Shown: in pieces, positions 58,651-64,000 of the stretch
Numbering within the stretch: the stretch's first letter is position 1
Layout of the letters: the number at the start of each line of letters is the position of its first letter
Assembly: GCF_001425825.1 (NCBI RefSeq)
Contig: NZ_LMDM01000009.1
Span: 83,339-147,338, forward strand
Length of the DNA: 64,000 nt
Source: Rhizobacter sp. Root1238
GTDB lineage: Bacteria > Pseudomonadota > Gammaproteobacteria > Burkholderiales > Burkholderiaceae_C
Reading direction: 5' to 3'
Notes under the pieces: model-generated
Told to the model about the DNA's origin: nothing
Database searches by the model: none
The model's input: the letters and a program-made list of their open reading frames with translations, nothing else
Position numbers and translations under genes: made by a program

Positions 58651-59580
58651 TCAGCCGGTCAACGATGCGCGCACGAATCGCACGAAGCGCTCGACCACCG
58701 GCCCCGCATCGCCCGGCCACACCAGGCTGGTTTCGGACTGCGGCGCCGCGCCCGCCAGCGACGGCGGCAGCCGCCGGTACAGCACGCCGTCGCGCCGCAG
58801 CTGGGTCACCGATTCGGGCACCCACGCGAGGCCCAGCCCGGCCGACACCAGGTTGACGATGGTCTGCATCTGGATCGCCTCCTGGCCGATCACCGGCGTC
58901 GCGCCGTGACGGTGGTAGAACGCGACCACCGCATCGTGGATCGACGGCGCGATCGCCCGCGGGAAGATGATCAGCGGCTGCGCCAGCAGGGCCGGCAGCG
59001 CCAGCCGGCGCGCGCCGGCCAGCGGGGATGCGGCCGGCAGCGCCAGCACCAGCGGCTCGGTGCCGAGCGACAGGTGCTCGAGCGCCGGCGCCGGCAGCAT
59101 GCCCGGGGCGTGCAGCACGAAGCCGGCATCGGCCTCGCGCTGCGACAGCGCGGCGAGCTGCACGTCGGTGGTGGCTTCGCGCAGCTCGACATGGATGCCG
59201 GGCTCGGCGAGCCGGAAGTCGCGCAGCCAGCCCGGCAGCGGCCCGAAGCCGACCGTCGACACGAAGCCGAGCCGCAGCCGCCCGACCGCGCCGCTGCCGG
59301 CCGCACCGGCCACCGCCACCAGCGCCGCGGCCTGCTGCAGCAGCTGGCGCACCGGCGACACCAGCGCCTCGCCGGCCGGCGTCAGCGCGACGCGCCGGCG
59401 CGTGCGGTCGAACAGTGCCGTGCCCAGCCGGGCCTCGATCTGGCGGATCGCGAGCGTCAGCGGCGGCTGCGTCATGTTCAGCTGCTGCGCCGCACGGCCG
59501 AAATGCAGCGTCTCGGCCAGCACCAGGAACTGCCGCCATGCGCGCAGCTCGATCGCCGGCACGCGGAACTCTTCACTCAT
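58651..59580 (-). CDS. LysR-family transcriptional regulator
   Basis: Complete LysR protein of 309 residues. The N-terminal helix-turn-helix ([35 protein letters not shown]) is textbook and is followed by an effector-binding domain ([18 protein letters not shown]). It is divergent from ilvD with a 100-bp gap. Regulation of ilvD is possible but not certain. The effector domain most resembles the aromatic/short-acid responsive members (BenM/CatM/TfdR-like). Confidence 0.93.
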   Translation of the reverse strand: MSEEFRVPAIELRAWRQFLVLAETLHFGRAAQQLNMTQPPLTLAIRQIEARLGTALFDRTRRRVALTPAGEALVSPVRQLLQQAAALVAVAGAAGSGAVGRLRLGFVSTVGFGPLPGWLRDFRLAEPGIHVELREATTDVQLAALSQREADAGFVLHAPGMLPAPALEHLSLGTEPLVLALPAASPLAGARRLALPALLAQPLIIFPRAIAPSIHDAVVAFYHRHGATPVIGQEAIQMQTIVNLVSAGLGLAWVPESVTQLRRDGVLYRRLPPSLAGAAPQSETSLVWPGDAGPVVERFVRFVRASLTG

Positions 59581-59589
59581 ACACAGGAC

Positions 59590-59613
59590 ATATCAATCCA
59601 CCACGCTGGATAT
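59590..59613. promoter_or_regulatory. candidate LysR operator upstream of ilvD
   Basis: An interrupted dyad ATATC-N14-GATAT (59590-59594 and 59609-59613) lies 9 bp upstream of the LysR start, in the LysR-ilvD gap. Symmetry and position suit a LysR-type site. No firm -35/-10 boxes could be placed. Confidence 0.3.
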
Positions 59614-59680
59614 ATTGGACGACATTCTGCACGCGATCGATACTCACGCTCCCCCCGAGCATCCGCCAGGAGACATCCCG

Positions 59681-61369
59681 ATGAGCAGCCCCGTCAACCG
59701 CCGTTCGAAGAACATCACCGAAGGCGTCGCGCGCGCACCGAACCGTTCGATGTACTACGCGCTCGGCTATCAGGAAGGCGACTTCAAGAAGCCGATGATC
59801 GGCGTGGCCAACGGCCATTCGACGATCACGCCGTGCAACTCCGGGCTGCAGAAGCTGGCCGACGCCGCGGTGGCCGGCATCGAGGAAGCCGGCGGCAATG
59901 CGCAGATCTTCGGCACGCCGACCATCAGCGACGGCATGGCGATGGGCACCGAAGGCATGAAGTACAGCCTGGTGTCGCGCGAGGTGATCGCCGACTGCAT
60001 CGAAACCTGCGTCGGCGGCCAGTGGATGGACGGCGTGCTGGTGGTCGGCGGCTGCGACAAGAACATGCCCGGCGGCATGATGGGCATGCTGCGCGCCAAC
60101 GTGCCGGCGATCTACGTCTACGGCGGCACCATCCTGCCGGGCCGCTACAAGGGCCAGGACCTGAACATCGTCAGCGTGTTCGAGGCGGTCGGCCAGTTCA
60201 GCGCCGGCAACATGAGCGAGGAAGACTTCTGCGAGATCGAGCGCCGCGCGATCCCCGGCAGCGGCTCGTGCGGCGGCATGTACACCGCCAACACGATGAG
60301 CTCGTCGTTCGAGGCGCTCGGCATGGCCCTGCCCTTCAGCAGCACGATGGCCAACCCGCACGACGAGACCGCCAACACCGCGAAGGCGGCGGCGCGCGCG
60401 CTGGTCGAGGCGGTGAAGGCCGACCTGAAGCCGCGCGACATCGTCACGAAGAAGTCGATCGAGAACGCGGTCGCGGTGATCATGGCCACCGGCGGCTCGA
60501 CCAATGCGGTGCTGCACTTCCTGGCGATCGCCCATGCGGCCGAGGTCGAGTGGACGATCGACGACTTCGAGCGCGTGCGCCGCAAGGTGCCGGTGCTGTG
60601 CGACCTGAAGCCTTCGGGCCGGTACCTGGCGGTCGACCTGCACCGCGCCGGCGGCATCCCGCAGGTCATGAAGGTGCTGCTGAAGGCCGGCCTGCTGCAC
60701 GGCGACTGCATGACGATCACCGGCAAGACGGTGGCCGAGAACCTGGCCGACATCCCCGACGTGCCGCGCGCCGACCAGGACGTGATCCGCACCATCGACA
60801 ACCCGATGTACGCCGAGGGCCACCTGGCGATCCTGAAGGGCAACCTGTCGCCCGAAGGCTGCGTGGCCAAGATCACCGGCCTGAAGAACCCGGTGATAAC
60901 CGGCCCGGCGCGGGTGTTCGACGACGAGCAGTCGGCGCTGGCCGCGATCATGGCCCGCAAGATCGTCGCCGGCGACGTGATGGTGCTGCGCTACCTCGGC
61001 CCGAAGGGCGGCCCGGGCATGCCGGAGATGCTGGCCCCCACCGGCGCGCTGATCGGCCAGGGCCTCGGCGAATCGGTCGGGCTGGTCACCGACGGCCGCT
61101 TCTCCGGCGGCACCTGGGGCATGGTGGTCGGCCACGTCGCGCCCGAGGCGTACGCCGGCGGCACCATCGCGCTGGTGCACGAGGGCGACTCGATCACGAT
61201 CGACGCCCACACGCTGACGCTGCAGCTGAACGTCAGCGACGCGGTGCTGGCACAGCGGCGCGCCACATGGACGCCGCCGCCGCCGCGCTACACCCGCGGC
61301 GTGATGGCCAAGTTCTTCAAGAACGCAGCCAGCGCCAGCCAGGGCGCGGTGCTCGACAGGATCGACTGA
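59681..61369 (+). CDS. ilvD: dihydroxy-acid dehydratase
   Basis: Iron-sulfur dehydratase of 562 residues for the third step of valine and isoleucine synthesis. The cluster and Mg2+ ligand regions are intact: [20 protein letters not shown] and [13 protein letters not shown]. The C-terminal [12 protein letters not shown] is a family signature. AGGAG stands 8 bases before the ATG. Its last 53 bp overlap the convergent RND gene. Confidence 0.96.
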   Translation: MSSPVNRRSKNITEGVARAPNRSMYYALGYQEGDFKKPMIGVANGHSTITPCNSGLQKLADAAVAGIEEAGGNAQIFGTPTISDGMAMGTEGMKYSLVSREVIADCIETCVGGQWMDGVLVVGGCDKNMPGGMMGMLRANVPAIYVYGGTILPGRYKGQDLNIVSVFEAVGQFSAGNMSEEDFCEIERRAIPGSGSCGGMYTANTMSSSFEALGMALPFSSTMANPHDETANTAKAAARALVEAVKADLKPRDIVTKKSIENAVAVIMATGGSTNAVLHFLAIAHAAEVEWTIDDFERVRRKVPVLCDLKPSGRYLAVDLHRAGGIPQVMKVLLKAGLLHGDCMTITGKTVAENLADIPDVPRADQDVIRTIDNPMYAEGHLAILKGNLSPEGCVAKITGLKNPVITGPARVFDDEQSALAAIMARKIVAGDVMVLRYLGPKGGPGMPEMLAPTGALIGQGLGESVGLVTDGRFSGGTWGMVVGHVAPEAYAGGTIALVHEGDSITIDAHTLTLQLNVSDAVLAQRRATWTPPPPRYTRGVMAKFFKNAASASQGAVLDRID

Positions 61370-64000
61370 GCCGGTACAGCACCGGCAGCACCAGCAGCGT
61401 GAGGGCGGTCGACGACAGGATGCCGCCGATCACCACCGTCGCCAGCGGCCGCTGCACCTCGGCGCCGGTGCCGGTGGCCAGCGCCATCGGCACGAAGCCG
61501 AGCGAGGCCACCAGCGCCGTCATCAGCACCGGCCGCAGGCGCGTCAGCGCGCCGTCGCGGATGGCCTCGTCCAGCCCCATGCCGTTCTCGCGCAGGCTGC
61601 GGATGTGCGACAGCATCACCAGCCCGTTCAGCACCGCGACGCCGCACAGCGCGATGAAGCCGACCGCCGCCGAGATCGACAGCGGCATGCCGCGCAGCCA
61701 CAGCGCCAGCACGCCGCCGGTCAGCGCGAACGGGATGCCGGTGAACACCAGCAGCCCGTCGCGCACGCTGCCGAACATCGCGAACAGCAGCGCGAACACC
61801 AGCAGCAGCGCCAGCGGCACCACCACCTGCAGCCGCTGCGTGGCCGACGCCAGCTGCTCGAACGTGCCGCCCCAGGCCGTCCAGTAGCCGGCCGGCACCT
61901 TCACCGCGGCCAGCGCGGCCTGGGCCTCGGCGACGAAGCTGCCGAGGTCGCGCCCGCTGACGTTGGCGCTGACGACGACGCGGCGCTTGCCGTCTTCGCG
62001 CGAGACCTGGTTCGGCCCCGGCGCGAGGTCCAGCGATGCGATCTCGCCCAGCGGCACGTAGGCCGGCCCCGATGACGAGGCCGGCAGCGCGATCGGCAGC
62101 CGGCGCAGCGCGTCGATGTCCTGTCGCACCGCCTCCGGCAGCCGCACCAGGATGTCGAAGCGCCGGTCGCCCTGGAAGAACGTGCCCGCCTCGCGCCCGC
62201 CGATGGCCGCGGCCACCGTCTCCTGCACCTCGCCGAGGTTCAGCCCGTAGCGCGCGGCGCGGCCGCGGTCGATCTGCACCGACAGCATCGGCAGGCCGCC
62301 GGTCTGCTCCACCTTCACGTCGGTCGCGCCCGGCACCGCCTGCAACACCGCCGCCAGGCGCGCCGCGGTCGCGTCGAGCACCTGCTGGTCGTCGCCGAAG
62401 ACCTTGACGGCGACATCGGAGCGCACCCCCGAGATCAGCTCGTTGAAGCGCAGCTGGATCGGCTGCGACAGCTCGTGCTGGCTGCCCGGTTGACGGGCCG
62501 CCTCGTCGCGGATCGCCGCCACCAGCTGCTCGCGGGTCTTGCGCGGCTCGGGCCACTGGTCGACCGGCTTCAGCATGATGTAGCCGTCGGAGATGTTCGG
62601 CGGCATCGGGTCGGCCGCGATCTCCGCGGTGCCGGTGCGCGCGAAGACGCGTTCGATCTCCGGGAAGGCGGCCACCAGCCGGGCCTCGAGCTGCTTCTGC
62701 ATCTCGACCGATTGCGTCAGGCTGGTGCCCGGGATGCGCAGCGCCTGGATCGCGAGGTCGCCTTCGTCGAGGTTGGGCACGAACTCGCTGCCGAGCCGGC
62801 TTGCCACCGCCAGCGAGAACAGCACCGCCACCCCGGCAAACGCCAGCACCACCGGCGCATTCGCCATCGCGGCCCGCAACGCCGGCTCGTACCACTGGCG
62901 CGCCCGCACCATCAGGCGGTTGTCCTGCTCGGCCACGCGGCCGCCCATGCACAAGGCCATCGCGGCCGGCACGAAGCTGAACGACAGCAGCATCGCGCCG
63001 AGCAGCGCCAGCAGCACCGTCCAGGCCATCGGATGGAACATCTTTCCCTCGACGCCGGTGAGCGCGAGGATCGGCAGGTAGACCACCATGATGATCAGCT
63101 GGCCGAACAACAGCGGCCGGCGCGTCTCCTTCGCCGCCAGCGCCACCTCGTGGAAGCGCTCGGCCCGCGTCAGCAGCCGCCCGTGTTTCGCCTGCGCGTG
63201 CGCGAGCCGGCGGATCGCGCCTTCGGCACCGACGATGGCGCCGTCGATCAGCAGGCCGAAGTCGAGCGCCCCGAGGCTCATCAGGTTGGCACTGATGCCG
63301 CGGCCCACCATGCCGCTGAAGGTGAACAGCATCGCCAGCGGAATCACCATCGCCACCACCAGCGCCGCGCGCAGGTTGCCGAGGAACGCGAACAGGATCG
63401 CGGTCACCAGCACCGCGCCTTCGAGCAGGTTGTTGCGCACGGTCGCGATGGCCTTGTCGACCAGCGTCGTGCGGTCGTAGACGGTGACCGCCTGCACGCC
63501 GTCGGGCAGCGTGGTGTTGATGGCCGCCATCTGCCGGTCGACCGCGCGCGAGACGCTGCGGCTGTTCTCGCCCATCAGCATGAACACCGTGCCGAGCACC
63601 ACCTCCCGGCCGTTCTCGGTGGCGGCGCCGGTGCGCAGCTCGCGGCCCGTCTCCACCTGCGCGACGTCGCGCACCCGCACGCCCGGCCCGACCAGGATGT
63701 CGCCGATGTCGTCGACCGAGCGCACCTGCCCCGGCGCGCGCACCAGCACCTGCTCGCCGCGCCGCTCGATGTAGCCGGCCCCCTGGTTGCCGTTGTTCTT
63801 CTCCAGCGCCGCCACCACGTCGGCCAGGCCCAGCCCGCGGGCACCGAGGCGCTCCAGGTCGGGAGCGACGACGTACTGCCGCTCGAAGCCGCCGATCGAG
63901 TTGACCTCGGTGACCCCGGGCACGTTGCGCAGCTGCGGCTTGATGACCCAGTCCTGGATCTCGCGCAGGTCGGTCGGCGTGTACGGCGTGCCGTCGGGCT
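61317..64000 (-). CDS. CusA/CzcA-family heavy-metal RND pump (5' end beyond right edge)
   Basis: Partial inner-membrane RND transporter: about 894 residues are visible and the N-terminus lies off the window. Family text includes [16 protein letters not shown], the transmembrane proton-relay helix [16 protein letters not shown], and [24 protein letters not shown]. The last membrane segments end at [10 protein letters not shown]. It exports divalent or monovalent metal cations with a membrane-fusion protein and an outer-membrane channel, presumably encoded further right. Its last 53 bp overlap the 3' end of ilvD. Confidence 0.93.
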   Translation of the reverse strand, partial: PDGTPYTPTDLREIQDWVIKPQLRNVPGVTEVNSIGGFERQYVVAPDLERLGARGLGLADVVAALEKNNGNQGAGYIERRGEQVLVRAPGQVRSVDDIGDILVGPGVRVRDVAQVETGRELRTGAATENGREVVLGTVFMLMGENSRSVSRAVDRQMAAINTTLPDGVQAVTVYDRTTLVDKAIATVRNNLLEGAVLVTAILFAFLGNLRAALVVAMVIPLAMLFTFSGMVGRGISANLMSLGALDFGLLIDGAIVGAEGAIRRLAHAQAKHGRLLTRAERFHEVALAAKETRRPLLFGQLIIMVVYLPILALTGVEGKMFHPMAWTVLLALLGAMLLSFSFVPAAMALCMGGRVAEQDNRLMVRARQWYEPALRAAMANAPVVLAFAGVAVLFSLAVASRLGSEFVPNLDEGDLAIQALRIPGTSLTQSVEMQKQLEARLVAAFPEIERVFARTGTAEIAADPMPPNISDGYIMLKPVDQWPEPRKTREQLVAAIRDEAARQPGSQHELSQPIQLRFNELISGVRSDVAVKVFGDDQQVLDATAARLAAVLQAVPGATDVKVEQTGGLPMLSVQIDRGRAARYGLNLGEVQETVAAAIGGREAGTFFQGDRRFDILVRLPEAVRQDIDALRRLPIALPASSSGPAYVPLGEIASLDLAPGPNQVSREDGKRRVVVSANVSGRDLGSFVAEAQAALAAVKVPAGYWTAWGGTFEQLASATQRLQVVVPLALLLVFALLFAMFGSVRDGLLVFTGIPFALTGGVLALWLRGMPLSISAAVGFIALCGVAVLNGLVMLSHIRSLRENGMGLDEAIRDGALTRLRPVLMTALVASLGFVPMALATGTGAEVQRPLATVVIGGILSSTALTLLVLPVLYRLSRSCRAPRPGWRWLRS

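Overview
The window is about 64 kb of high-GC chromosome. Gene content and order point to a betaproteobacterium of the order Burkholderiales (Rubrivivax/Methylibium/Leptothrix-like). The basis is the msrB-yciB-bolA-PPIase block, the LivKHMGF/acyl-CoA ligase/beta-oxidation cluster, the SelO protein and the codon usage. Genus is inference. There is no phage, integrase, insertion sequence or CRISPR array. Coding density is high, and many neighbours overlap by ATGA or TGATG.

Layout. 1-2,027: a partial LysR regulator divergent from a short-chain dehydrogenase, then a frameshifted membrane-protein gene. 2,114-9,324: one minus-strand nucleoside operon, deoC-deoA-cdd, a BMP-type binding protein, a double ABC ATPase and two permeases, which would import nucleosides and degrade the pyrimidine ones. 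9,460-14,509: glucose-6-phosphate dehydrogenase, a serine hydrolase and small NTF2-like or unknown proteins. 14,738-24,684: minus-strand lipid and redox genes (SDRs, GST, desaturase, CurA-like reductase, thioesterase, M3 peptidase, acyl-CoA dehydrogenase). 25,432-35,750: thiolase, FadB/FadJ-type protein, LivF-G-M-H with its binding protein, and an acyl-CoA ligase; together they look like a carboxylic-acid uptake and beta-oxidation block. 35,866-36,498: a HigBA-type toxin-antitoxin pair with a readable promoter and operator. 36,580-40,513: selO-msrB-yciB-bolA-PPIase ending in a UUCG terminator. 40,535-44,860: ybbA and tesA with overlapping start codons, a FecR/DUF6600 envelope protein, and def. 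44,970-48,446: a metal-uptake locus without an ATPase. 48,465-57,771: ligA, three lipoproteins sharing a GWxG-type module, a structured leader, tRNA-Val(CAC) and dnaQ. 57,768-64,000: lgt, a LysR regulator divergent from ilvD, and a heavy-metal RND pump cut by the right edge.

The most unusual signal is non-coding. Two intergenic gaps (16,582-17,177 and 24,685-25,431) each hold two large, oppositely oriented nested hairpins. Across the four copies the unpaired segments are nearly identical, including a 40-nt apical loop. The paired arms differ strongly between copies yet remain complementary within each copy. This is extensive covariation, which points to a structured RNA or single-stranded DNA element that I cannot assign to a known family. 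One copy also carries an exact 90-bp tandem duplication that offers alternative pairing.

Smaller non-coding signals include short REP-like palindromes at gene ends. One of them supplies the stop codons of two convergent genes.
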